Source: Deltaproteobacteria bacterium
Lineage (GTDB): Bacteria > Myxococcota > UBA727 > VGSZ01
DNA length: 64,000 nt
Direction: 5' to 3'
NCBI GenBank assembly: GCA_016177705.1
Contig: JACOUT010000013.1
Span: 1 to 64,000 of the forward strand
Shown here: in pieces, positions 1 to 7,907 of the stretch
Layout of the letters: every line of letters begins with the position of its first letter
How positions within the stretch are numbered: the stretch's first letter is position 1
The notes under the pieces: model-generated
The model's database searches: none
What the model saw: only the letters and a program-made list of their open reading frames with translations
What the model was told of the DNA's origin: nothing
Program-made: the position numbers and the translations under genes

Positions 1-408
1 CGCCGGCGCCGACGCCGTCGTGGCGGCGGGGCCGCCGACGAGGCAGCCCGCGCGGCCGACGGCGCGGCGGGCGAGGCCGGCGCCGCCGCCGGAGGAGACG
101 ACGACGACGACGCCGAGGATGCCGACGACGACGCCGACGACGCGGTGCCCGCGGAGAGCGGCGGCGACGTGGCGCCGCCCGGCGACGAGGCCGAGGAGAG
201 CGACGACGACGACGACGCGGACGATGCAGCCGAGGCCGCGCCCGGCGGCCAGACCCCGGCGCTCGCCACCGACGCGCCGGCAGGCGAGCCTCGTCGGCGG
301 CGGCGACGCTCCCGTCGCGGCGGGCGCGGACGGCGCCGCTCGGGCGACGCCCCGCCGGGTATCGCGCCTGCGCAGAGCGCGGCCCCTTCCGACGTGCCCG
401 AGGCGTAG
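1..408 (+). CDS. C-terminal tail of a low-complexity Arg/Asp-rich protein (5' end outside window)
   Basis: The frame is open from base 1 to the TAG at 406-408, so this is the last 135 residues of a gene that begins upstream of the window. It opens with seven arginines, passes through Ala/Gly-rich and poly-Asp stretches, then a second basic patch (six Arg, Ser, then Arg/Gly repeats), and ends in a Pro/Ala tail. No folded domain is visible. Such polyampholyte tails are common on myxobacterial RNA-binding proteins and helicases, but the parent protein cannot be named from this fragment. The next plus-strand gene (1048) ends in a similar Arg-run plus acidic tail. The gene converges on the minus-strand gene ending at 415. 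Confidence 0.6.
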   Translation, partial: RRRRRRRGGGAADEAARAADGAAGEAGAAAGGDDDDDAEDADDDADDAVPAESGGDVAPPGDEAEESDDDDDADDAAEAAPGGQTPALATDAPAGEPRRRRRRSRRGGRGRRRSGDAPPGIAPAQSAAPSDVPEA

Positions 409-414
409 CGACCG

Positions 415-840
415 CTACCAGTTGTCGCCGCCGCCGCCGCCGTTGCGCTTGCCGCCGTCCACCAGCGTGCTGCCCGTGGTCATGCTGTTGGCGGCCGCCA
501 GTCCAGCGGAGATCTGCGCGCGATACTCGGGCGCAACGGTCGACAGGTCACGGCGAGGCTCGGCGTCTTTGGGCACCAGGGTCGGCTCGTCGTCGCCGAT
601 GAGCTCGCGCGCGCGCTTGCGCCGCTTCTGCTCGTCCTCTGCGGCGGTGTCGAAGTCGTCGACGCCGGAAAAGCCGAGCCCCCGCTTGACCTTGTCGAGG
701 CCGGCCTTGGCCTTGCCGATCGCCTTTTTGGCGGTCTTGCCGACCGTGGCCGCCGCTCCCTTGCCCTCGCCGGTGCGGACCTCGCGGACCGTGTTGCGCA
801 TGCCGGACAGGCCGCGCTGCAAAAAGCCCTGCTCCGCCAT
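415..840 (-). CDS. Hypothetical protein, Lys/Ala-rich N-terminal half
   Basis: This encodes 141 residues. The start at 840 was chosen because AAGGGAG lies six bases upstream; an in-frame extension to 879 lacks such a site. The first half is basic and rich in Lys, Ala and Gly (residues about 20-55, with KTAKKAIGKAKAG, which resembles histone-H1-like tails). The second half has a charged helix (EDEQKRRKRARELIGDDEP) and ends in a Gly-rich stretch finishing in DNW. There is no signal peptide or membrane segment, so it is probably cytoplasmic. No family was recognised and no function is proposed. It converges with the preceding gene and faces away from the gene at 1048. Confidence 0.55.
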   Translation of the reverse strand: MAEQGFLQRGLSGMRNTVREVRTGEGKGAAATVGKTAKKAIGKAKAGLDKVKRGLGFSGVDDFDTAAEDEQKRRKRARELIGDDEPTLVPKDAEPRRDLSTVAPEYRAQISAGLAAANSMTTGSTLVDGGKRNGGGGGDNW

Positions 841-1047
841 CTCGGCTCCCTTCGACGGCCGGCGCCGCCCTGGTGGCACCAGTCTAGCATCGGCCCGACG
901 CCGCCGGGGGCGGCTGGGGCCACTTGGGGAGGGTTTACGCCCCGAATTTCGTGTTCTAGGCCTCTTGCGTCACCGGGCCGACTGGCCCGGCCAACCGCGA
1001 GAAGCTGCGTTTTCGCCGCCCCACCGGCAGGGCGGCACGGTGAATCG

Positions 1048-2160
1048 ATGCCCATGCTCCCATGGATCCTGTTCGTGATCGCGGCGGTCGCCGCGGTCGT
1101 CTTCTATTTCAAGCGCGCCGCGAGCGGCCCGGCGCAGGTCGCTGCCGCCAAGATCGACGACGACACCAAGAAGCTCGACGCGGCACGTGCCGAGCTGCAG
1201 CAGGCGAAGGACGAGATTCAACGAAAGCAGAAGCAGCTCGACGAGGCGCGCGAGGAAGCCAAGAAGAAGCTGCGCCGCGAGGGCAAGAAGGCCGAGCGCG
1301 ACAACGAGGAGGCGAAGATGACCACCGATCCACGCGACGTCGAGATCCAGGGCCTCAAGAAGGGCATGGCGGCGCTCGAGAGCCAGCTCAACGCCGCCAA
1401 GCGCGACGCAGAGCAGAAGACCGACGAGATGGAGCGCGTGCGCGGCGAGGCGCGCGGTCAGGTCGAGGGCGCCGAGCGCCAGCGCACCGACGCGCGCTCG
1501 CGCGAGGACAGGCTCGCCGACGAGAACAGCGCGCTCAAGCGCACGCTCGACGAACTGCGCGCCGCCAAGCGCAAGGAGAACGAGCGCCCCGACGTGCCGG
1601 GCACCTCGCTCGACCTGAAGGCGCTGCCCCCGGATGCGGTGCAGGAGCTGGCCCGCTTCTTCAGGAAGGGCGAGGAGTTCGAGCGCCTCTATCACGTGGC
1701 GCAAGGCCAGACGCAGCTCGCGCAAGACCGCTACCTGGAGCTGCAGCGCCGCTACTTCGCCGTGTGCCGTGAGCTGGCGCTCGCCGCCGGTGTGCCGGCC
1801 GGCAGCGACACCGACGCCAAGAAGGCCGCCGAGGGGCTGGTCAAGGGCACCGACCAGGTCGCGCGCAGCCAGCCTCCGGCGGCGAGCGCGGCCGGTGAGG
1901 CCGCAGCGCCCGGCGAGGGTCAGAAGAAGCGCCGCCGCCGTCGCCGCCGCCGCAAGCCGGGCGCTCCCGGAGAGGCTGCCGCCGCGGAGGCGGGCGCGGC
2001 CGCGGAGGGCGCCGAGGGCGCCGAGGGCGACGAGGGCGACGAGGGCGACGAGGGCGACGAGGGCGAGCACGGTGAGACTGGCGCGACGGCGGAGCCGGCG
2101 CCGGCGGCCGCGGGTACGGGTGGCGCAGAGCCATCGAGCAGCGCGCCCGCCTCCGCCTGA
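1048..2160 (+). CDS. Membrane-anchored coiled-coil protein with Arg-run and acidic repeat tail
   Basis: This encodes 370 residues with an N-terminal transmembrane anchor (residues about 4-21) followed by a short basic stop-transfer. A long, heavily charged segment (about 37-185) is almost certainly coiled coil. A more globular region follows (about 190-255, LPPDAVQELARFFRKGEEF onward). The tail has eight consecutive arginines, then Ala/Glu/Gly repeats with an (Asp-Glu-Gly)n tract, then Ala/Pro/Ser. The large C-terminal part should be cytoplasmic if the anchor is N-out. A start six bases later (second Met) is possible. No family was recognised; a scaffold or nucleic-acid-associated role would be a guess. 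It is followed 11 bases later by a small membrane protein gene and may form an operon with it. Confidence 0.65.
   Translation: MPMLPWILFVIAAVAAVVFYFKRAASGPAQVAAAKIDDDTKKLDAARAELQQAKDEIQRKQKQLDEAREEAKKKLRREGKKAERDNEEAKMTTDPRDVEIQGLKKGMAALESQLNAAKRDAEQKTDEMERVRGEARGQVEGAERQRTDARSREDRLADENSALKRTLDELRAAKRKENERPDVPGTSLDLKALPPDAVQELARFFRKGEEFERLYHVAQGQTQLAQDRYLELQRRYFAVCRELALAAGVPAGSDTDAKKAAEGLVKGTDQVARSQPPAASAAGEAAAPGEGQKKRRRRRRRRKPGAPGEAAAAEAGAAAEGAEGAEGDEGDEGDEGDEGEHGETGATAEPAPAAAGTGGAEPSSSAPASA
2011..2064 (+). repeat. Tandem 9-bp repeat coding for (Ala/Asp-Glu-Gly)6
   Basis: Six 9-bp units follow one another in frame: two of GCCGAGGGC and four of GACGAGGGC. They encode the acidic part of the tail of the coiled-coil protein. 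The near identity of units at the DNA level suggests recent slippage expansion, so copy number may vary between strains. Confidence 0.85.
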
Positions 2161-2171
2161 TCGCGCGCGCC

Positions 2172-2474
2172 ATGGTCCCCGCGCTGGCCGCGCTCTTGGT
2201 GTCGTTGGGCGTGGTGGCGCTAGTGCACACCAAGAGCCGCATCGCGGGGGCGATCGCGGCTGCGGCGTGGTGTGTCGGCGCATGCGCCTACGGCGTCGTC
2301 GCGTTCCGCACGCACGGGCCCCTGTTGTTCATCGGCATCGCCTCGCCGCCGTGGGTCTACTTCGCGTTTCTTGGCGGCGTGTTCGCGTTCAACGCCGGAG
2401 TGGTCGCTGGTGCGCTGCGTCGGCGCCGGCGCGAGCGCGAGCGGGGCACAGGTCGAGCACCAACCGGTGCATGA
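2172..2474 (+). CDS. Small integral membrane protein, unknown function
   Basis: This encodes 100 residues with three or four hydrophobic segments (about 3-18, 23-45, 49-60 and 63-82) and a very basic cytoplasmic C-terminus (five arginines, then RERERG). It starts 11 bases after the coiled-coil gene, which suggests co-transcription. The last 86 bases overlap the 3' end of holA on the other strand, and the overlapped part encodes only the low-complexity basic tail, so the true functional end may be earlier. No family was recognised. Confidence 0.55.
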   Translation: MVPALAALLVSLGVVALVHTKSRIAGAIAAAAWCVGACAYGVVAFRTHGPLLFIGIASPPWVYFAFLGGVFAFNAGVVAGALRRRRRERERGTGRAPTGA

Positions 2475-3432
2475 CCAGCCACGGCGGCTGACGGCTGCCC
2501 TTGAGCACGCCGTCGGCCTCGGCAAGGCGCACGAGGCGCGCGGCGTGCGCGGCTGCGTCGCCGTTCTTGGCGGCGCCGACCGCCGCCTGCAAGCGATCGC
2601 CGTAGAGCGACAGCTCGCGCCCGACCTCCTGCGGCCCGCTCCCGGCGTCGAGCAGCGCGCGCGTGCGCGCCACTTGGCGCAGTTGCCAGGCGAGCAGCCC
2701 GAGCAAGCGCAGCGGCTCCTCGCGGTTCGCCTGTAACGCGCCGAGCGAGCGCAGCGCCGCCGCGCGATCGCCGCTCGCCACCGCGCGCGCGAGCGCGAAC
2801 GCGTCCTCGAGGTGGGTGTCGGCCACGTGGGTCTCGACCAGCGCCGCGCCGACCACGCCGCCCTCCGCCATCAGCGCGAGCTTCTCGAGCGCGCGCTCGA
2901 GCAGCGTCAGATCGGCGCCGACGGTGGCCGCGAGCGCGTCGACGGCGGCGCGATCGAGCGTGAGACCGTGGCGCCGGGCTCGCCGAGCGACGTGCTGCGG
3001 CAGGTCGCGCTCCTTGGGGTGCTCGAAGCGACACAAGAGCGCGTGCTTGTCGAGCAGCTTGATCGCCTTGTCGCGCAGGTCGATGGCGCCGAACAACAGC
3101 AGCAACACGGTCTCCTTGGCGGGCGCCAGCAGGTAGGCCTCGAGCGCCGGCAGGTCGTGCTCGCGGATCGCCTCGGCGTCACGCACCTCGACGAGGCGCC
3201 GCGGCGACATCATCGGCAGCGTGTTGGCGAGCGCGACAACATCGGCGAACGGGCGATCGCGCGCGCTCACTCGATCGTGGTTGAAGTCGGGCAAGCCACC
3301 CGCGAGCGCGCGGCGCCGCACCGTGGCAACGACGTCGTCGGTGTAGACGCGCTCGACACCGCCGCACGCGATCACGGGCGGCAGCGGCTGCTCCTCGACG
3401 ACGTGTAAGAACGCATCCGGATCGCGCGGCAT
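2389..3432 (-). CDS. holA: DNA polymerase III delta subunit
   Basis: HolA is the clamp-loader subunit that opens the sliding clamp during replication. The 347-residue product has the family's size and plan: an N-terminal degenerate ATPase-like region (RRLVEVRDAEAIREHDL, then KETVLLLLFGAID), a middle lid region with LTLLERALEKLAL, and the typical C-terminal collar stretch containing REEPLRLLGLLAWQLRQVARTRALL. The ATG at 3432 was chosen; an in-frame TTG at 3468 would add 12 residues. It is divergently arranged with tatD, 47 bases apart. In many bacteria holA and tatD sit close to tmk and holB, which are absent here. Confidence 0.85.
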   Translation of the reverse strand: MPRDPDAFLHVVEEQPLPPVIACGGVERVYTDDVVATVRRRALAGGLPDFNHDRVSARDRPFADVVALANTLPMMSPRRLVEVRDAEAIREHDLPALEAYLLAPAKETVLLLLFGAIDLRDKAIKLLDKHALLCRFEHPKERDLPQHVARRARRHGLTLDRAAVDALAATVGADLTLLERALEKLALMAEGGVVGAALVETHVADTHLEDAFALARAVASGDRAAALRSLGALQANREEPLRLLGLLAWQLRQVARTRALLDAGSGPQEVGRELSLYGDRLQAAVGAAKNGDAAAHAARLVRLAEADGVLKGSRQPPWLVMHRLVLDLCPARARAGADAAHQRPLRR

Positions 3433-3479
3433 GCGCCCGGCATTGCACGTCGGCGACGCCGCTGCCAACAGGTCCGTCG

Positions 3480-4274
3480 ATGTCCGCCGCGCCGCTCGTC
3501 GACAGCCACTGTCACCTCGACTCGGCCCGCTTCGACGCCGACCGCGCCGCCGTGCTCGAGCGCGCTCGCGCGGCCGGCGTCAGCGCGATCGTCAACATCG
3601 GCTGTGACCTTGCTGGATCGGTGCGCTCGCTCGGCCTGGCGGCGACGCACGCCGACGTCTGGGCCACGGTCGGCGTCCACCCGCACGAGGCCAAAGACGC
3701 CCCACCCGACTTCGACGACGAGCTGCTGCGCTTGTCGGCGCACCCGCGCTGCGTCGCCATCGGCGAGTGCGGCCTGGACTACCACTACGACCACTCGCCG
3801 CGCGACGTGCAGCGCGCCGTCTTCGTGCGCCAGATCGCCGTCGCGCGCCGAGCACACAAGCCGCTGGTGTTGCACATCCGTCCGGCCGACGGCGCCGACG
3901 CCTTCGGCGACGCCCTGCAGCTCTTGCTCGCCGAAGGCGGCCGCGACTGCGGCGGCGTCTTTCACTGCTTCACCGGCTCCGCCGCGCAGGCGCGGCGCGC
4001 GCTCGACCTCGGCTTCCTGGTGTCGTTCCCGGGCGTCGTCACCTTCAAAGACGCCGGCGAGCTCCCCGAGGTCGCGCGGTTGGTGCCGCTCGACGCCATG
4101 CTGGTCGAGACCGACGCGCCCTACCTCGCGCCGGTGCCGCAACGCGGCAAGCGCAACGAGCCCGCGTTCGTCGTGCACACCGCCGACGCCGTGGCCGCGC
4201 TTGGCGGCCACGACCGGCTCGCGCTGCACCAGGCGACCGGCGACAACGCCCGGCGCCTGTTTCACCTGCGGTGA
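3480..4274 (+). CDS. tatD: TatD-family metal-dependent deoxyribonuclease
   Basis: This 264-residue protein has the full TatD set of metal ligands on a TIM-barrel plan: DSHCHLD near residue 9 (HxH), GECGLDYH near 94 (Glu), LHIR (His), FHCFTGS (His) and ETDAPYLAP (Asp). Members are cytoplasmic 3'-5' exonucleases or endonucleases implicated in DNA repair and nucleic-acid turnover; the exact substrate is not predictable from sequence. The length matches the family (about 260). It diverges from holA and converges on the Ig-like lipoprotein gene with only 15 bases between stop codons. Confidence 0.9.
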   Translation: MSAAPLVDSHCHLDSARFDADRAAVLERARAAGVSAIVNIGCDLAGSVRSLGLAATHADVWATVGVHPHEAKDAPPDFDDELLRLSAHPRCVAIGECGLDYHYDHSPRDVQRAVFVRQIAVARRAHKPLVLHIRPADGADAFGDALQLLLAEGGRDCGGVFHCFTGSAAQARRALDLGFLVSFPGVVTFKDAGELPEVARLVPLDAMLVETDAPYLAPVPQRGKRNEPAFVVHTADAVAALGGHDRLALHQATGDNARRLFHLR

Positions 4275-4291
4275 CCGGGCCAGCCCCGGTC
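4273..4291. terminator. Short bidirectional hairpin between convergent genes
   Basis: Seven-base arms GACCGGG and CCCGGTC flank a five-base loop and cover both stop codons of the convergent tatD and lipoprotein genes. No U-tract follows on either strand, so this is at best a weak terminator or 3'-end stabiliser. Confidence 0.35.
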
Positions 4292-7200
4292 AGTTGCAGG
4301 TGAGCGTGGTGCCGATGCGCTCCTTCTCGGCGAACGCGCGACCCTGGCCGCCGTCGAGGGTGAAGTTGACCTGGACTTGCGACACCGCCAGGTTGGCGGA
4401 CAGGCAGTCCTCGGTGATGGTGACGTACTGCAGCGGGGCGCCGGAGAACGGCACGCTCGTGCAGTACGGCAACATCGGGTTCGCCTGCTCGGAGAACGAG
4501 CAGTAGTCGTAGTCGAGATCGGCGTTGGACATGCCGGTGACTGTGGTGAAGCCGATGACGGCGACCGCCGAGGAGTCCGTGAAGTTGACGGACGGGCAGT
4601 TGCCGACGCCGTCGGTCCAACGGAACGCGACGGTGTGCGAGGTGACGGCCCCGCCGCCGGCGGTATTGCTGAACCGCGGGATGCCGCAGTCGGGCGCGAA
4701 CCTCTCGCCGAGCCCGGTCTCGATGCACCTGCTGACGGTGCCGTCGGCGCACGAGTGGGACGCGCCCGCCGTGGTGCACGCCTCACCGAATTCGAGGTGT
4801 GCATCTTCGATCTCGAGCAGCTTCTCGGTGAAGAAGATCTGCGTGTCGAAGTCCCAGGCGCCGCTGGTCTCGGCGTCGACGCCGAAGCCGAACGCCTCGT
4901 CGCCATTGACGTCGTAGAACTGGTCCGTGTTGCGCACCTTCTCGATCGGGCGATAAAGGAACCGGTCGGCGTTCGACAGGTCGTCGCGGAAGCAGTTGTC
5001 GTTGCGATCGAGGTAGGGCTCCGGCAGGTCGACGAAGGCGTCGCCGAGCACCGCTTCGCCAGCGTCGTGCAGACCGTTGCCGTTGGTGTCGTCGAAGTCG
5101 AACACGCCGTTGCCGTTGTTGTCGGAGAACGCCTCGGCGCCGCGGACGGCCGCGATCAGCGTGCGCACCGAGTCTTGCGGGCATTCGGTGGTCGTCGTGA
5201 AGTCCATGCAACCGGGGTTGATCGGGCAGTAGTCGCCCGCCACGACGTCGAGCCCGAGCCCGAAGCGCTCGCCGCGCAAGCAGGAGACGGGGAAGCCACA
5301 GGACCGGTAGTCGTCGACGTAGGCCGCGATCTCACCGGCCCGCGTGGTCGCCGCGGTCAGCGGCGTCAGCGTGGTGTCGTCGAGCAGCGCCGAGGCGGCT
5401 CGCACGCCCGGAGCGACCTCGTTCGACGGTTGGGCGTGATCGAGGCAGGAGCCGCCGTTCTCGGGCAGCGGGCAATAGGCCTGCGCGCTCGCTGACGGGT
5501 CGTCGCACAGCTTCACCAGGTTGCACTGCGTGCTGATCATGTCGTCGAAGCAGGCTTGCGCGTCGGCCGCAGTGAAGGTGGTCCCAGTGAGCTGGTTCCA
5601 CGTGTTGGGAATGGCGAGGCCGTAGCTCCAGCCGAGCACGTCGGCGCGCGGCCGTAGCTCGCCCGTCGAGGCGATGTCCACCGTCGCGACGCCGTCCGCC
5701 GCCGCCACGCTCGCCGCCTCGCCTGCGGCCTCCGCGGTGAACTGCACGAGCAGGTCGGGCACCACGTTCGAGAACTTGTCGACGAGCGTGGCGTTGCAGG
5801 AGACGGTGTACGGTGCGTAGACCGACGAGACGCCAAAGGGGCCGCACTCGAAGGAGCTGGTCTCGAAGCTCGGCAGCCCGCCCACGATGGGGATCGGGTT
5901 CGATTGCGACGTTCGGAGAATGGGGGAGCCGTCCGAGCCTATCAGCCCCGACTCGGCGCTCACGCGCACCGTCACCGGCCCGGGGATGGTGCCGGCCGAG
6001 AGCACCGTGACCACCCGACCTGCCGAGTCCGACACCGCGTTGGCGGTCACCGTGATGCCGCGGTCCGCGGTGGCGTTCGACGAGAACTCGACGCTGACGT
6101 TGGGCATCACCCGACCGGCGTCATCGGTGAGGTGGAACGCGACCGTGGTCGAGGAAGCCAACGAGCCGCCCTGAACCCCGATGGTCGCGGGCTGTGCGTC
6201 CTCGAACACGATGGCCTGGAGGATGGGCCCGCGCTCGACGTTGACCTCGATTTCACGCTGGACGAGCGCGGTCCCCGAGTTGCCGACGACGATGACGCGC
6301 GCGGTGCCGGTGGGCACGTTGGGCGTGACCCGGAGCTGCACCGTGCCCGAGCCCGTGCCGCTGGTGTTGAGGGTGAACGCGCGGTCATCGTCCTCGGGCA
6401 CCTCGGCGACGCCGTCGCTGCCGACGAACGCGACGCGCGCCGTCGACTCGGAGGGGATGGTCAGGGTCACCGTGCCGCTCGGCGCCGGGTTGCCGTCGAC
6501 CGTCAATGCCACCGAGATGGTGGAGATCAGCTCGGAGGGGTTGAGCGTGTCCGAGTGCAGCGTGGTCGGTGAGGCCGAGACGTCGAGCAGCAGCGTGCCG
6601 GGCGGGTTGACCGTCACCGACACCTGCGCCTCGATCGGGTCCAGGCGCTGCAACGGCTGATAGCTGACGGTCACGGTGTAGACCTGCACCGTCGTGACCG
6701 AGAAGGTGTTCACGGACATCGTGACCTGCCCGTCGGTGATGGTGACGCCGACCAGGTCGGCGGCAGGTCCTTGCCCGCCGCCGGTCAGCGTCGGCCGGGT
6801 GCCGGCGTCGCCGCCGGCGATGGAGACGTCGAGCACGTCCTCCGGGTGCAGCGCGCTGTCGGCGGGGTCGCCTCTCGGGTTGGTGACGTCGATGACCAGG
6901 CTGCCGACCTGGCCGCCTGCCACGGTGATGCCGCCGCTCGGGAAGGCCACCGCCGCTTGGTTGACGAACGGCTCGATCTCCTGCTCGCGCACGATGGTCA
7001 CGCCCGACGACACCAGCTCGATCTCGGCGGTCTCGGCGACGTCGGGCGCATGCACGAAGTAGGTGCCGTGCCCTTCGTCGTCGATGGCGATGGTCACGGA
7101 CTCGCTCGGGCTCGAGTCTCCGTCGGTCGAGAGCAGGCGCAGGCTCGCGGTGTCGCCCGAGTCGAACGGCGTGGCGCTGAGCACGGTGGCCTCGAGCGTT

Positions 7201-7739
7201 CCCGGCAGATTGACGGTGATGGCGCCGCGTCGCTGGACGGTCACGGTGACCGGGCAGGTGCTCTCACCGTCGGCGGGGAAGCTGGCGCACAAGGAGTCAT
7301 CCACGTCGATGACGACGTCGCCGCGCGGCTCGATACAGCGCACCGTCACCGTGGTCTCGAGGAGGCCGTTGGCGACGGCGAGCGCCACCGACCCGATCTC
7401 CTGCGGCTCGCAGCGGAAGTCGAGGTCGAGCGTCCCCTGGGCGGTCGGCGCGGACGAGAGGCTGGTGGCGTAGTCGCCGGCGTCGCGCAGCGCGACCCCG
7501 CCGGACGCCGCCGTCACCGAGATGGGCGACAGCTCGGGCGTGTTCTCCGCCGTGGTCGCGGTCAGCGAGATCTGCAGCACGCTCGAGCCGTCTGCCTCCA
7601 CCGAGGCGCTGCCGCTGCCGAAGCGCGCCGCGATGCGCGCTACACCGGCGGGGGGCGGCCCGCCGCAGTCGCAGGCGCCAAGTGCCGCGAGCGCACCGGC
7701 GAAGGTCACGAAGATGAGGCGATTGAGAGACGAGGCCAT
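4290..7739 (-). CDS. Large surface lipoprotein with Ig-like repeats and Asp/Asn-rich calcium-site-like region
   Basis: This encodes 1149 residues. A short N-terminal signal ends in a lipobox (LAALGAC, Cys23), so the mature protein is probably lipid-anchored. Residues about 30-680 form a row of beta-rich Ig-like units resembling bacterial Ig-like/invasin folds, with recurring patterns such as SVTVNPPGTLLLDVSASPTT. After a Cys-containing middle region (about 690-840), residues about 850-910 carry repeats such as DNNGNGVFDFDDTNGNG, similar to calcium-binding dockerin or thrombospondin-3 loops. A Cys-rich C-terminal part follows. The ATG has GGGGAGGA six bases upstream. It stands alone in its transcription unit. 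A role in adhesion or surface architecture is likely by analogy, but no specific family is claimed. Confidence 0.75.
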   Translation of the reverse strand: MASSLNRLIFVTFAGALAALGACDCGGPPPAGVARIAARFGSGSASVEADGSSVLQISLTATTAENTPELSPISVTAASGGVALRDAGDYATSLSSAPTAQGTLDLDFRCEPQEIGSVALAVANGLLETTVTVRCIEPRGDVVIDVDDSLCASFPADGESTCPVTVTVQRRGAITVNLPGTLEATVLSATPFDSGDTASLRLLSTDGDSSPSESVTIAIDDEGHGTYFVHAPDVAETAEIELVSSGVTIVREQEIEPFVNQAAVAFPSGGITVAGGQVGSLVIDVTNPRGDPADSALHPEDVLDVSIAGGDAGTRPTLTGGGQGPAADLVGVTITDGQVTMSVNTFSVTTVQVYTVTVSYQPLQRLDPIEAQVSVTVNPPGTLLLDVSASPTTLHSDTLNPSELISTISVALTVDGNPAPSGTVTLTIPSESTARVAFVGSDGVAEVPEDDDRAFTLNTSGTGSGTVQLRVTPNVPTGTARVIVVGNSGTALVQREIEVNVERGPILQAIVFEDAQPATIGVQGGSLASSTTVAFHLTDDAGRVMPNVSVEFSSNATADRGITVTANAVSDSAGRVVTVLSAGTIPGPVTVRVSAESGLIGSDGSPILRTSQSNPIPIVGGLPSFETSSFECGPFGVSSVYAPYTVSCNATLVDKFSNVVPDLLVQFTAEAAGEAASVAAADGVATVDIASTGELRPRADVLGWSYGLAIPNTWNQLTGTTFTAADAQACFDDMISTQCNLVKLCDDPSASAQAYCPLPENGGSCLDHAQPSNEVAPGVRAASALLDDTTLTPLTAATTRAGEIAAYVDDYRSCGFPVSCLRGERFGLGLDVVAGDYCPINPGCMDFTTTTECPQDSVRTLIAAVRGAEAFSDNNGNGVFDFDDTNGNGLHDAGEAVLGDAFVDLPEPYLDRNDNCFRDDLSNADRFLYRPIEKVRNTDQFYDVNGDEAFGFGVDAETSGAWDFDTQIFFTEKLLEIEDAHLEFGEACTTAGASHSCADGTVSRCIETGLGERFAPDCGIPRFSNTAGGGAVTSHTVAFRWTDGVGNCPSVNFTDSSAVAVIGFTTVTGMSNADLDYDYCSFSEQANPMLPYCTSVPFSGAPLQYVTITEDCLSANLAVSQVQVNFTLDGGQGRAFAEKERIGTTLTCN

Positions 7740-7794
7740 GCGGGTCCTCCCCGAGCGCCCGGCAGCGGGCGCGGAGCAAAAGTGCGAGCGACCG

Positions 7795-7824
7795 ATGTGA
7801 CCGCGGTCGCACCGTCGGTGTCAA
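7795..7824 (-). promoter_or_regulatory. Candidate housekeeping promoter for the Ig-like lipoprotein gene
   Basis: On the minus strand there is a perfect TTGACA (7824-7819). After an 18-base spacer comes TCACAT (7800-7795), a weak -10 that keeps T1, A5 and T6. It is about 56 bases upstream of the ATG at 7739, in the only non-coding gap upstream of that gene. Only the -35 is strong. Confidence 0.35.
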
Positions 7825-7907
7825 ATTTGCCTGGTGGCGGCCGTCGGCGCCCGTGCGATCCGGTCAGCGCCAGGCAGCGCCCGCCAGCGCCGGGGTGCGA
7901 GCGGCTC

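Noticed and set aside
970..2283. 437-residue minus-strand open frame
   Set aside because: It runs antisense to the coiled-coil gene; the Leu/Arg-rich translation is a typical high-GC shadow and has no start context or domain.
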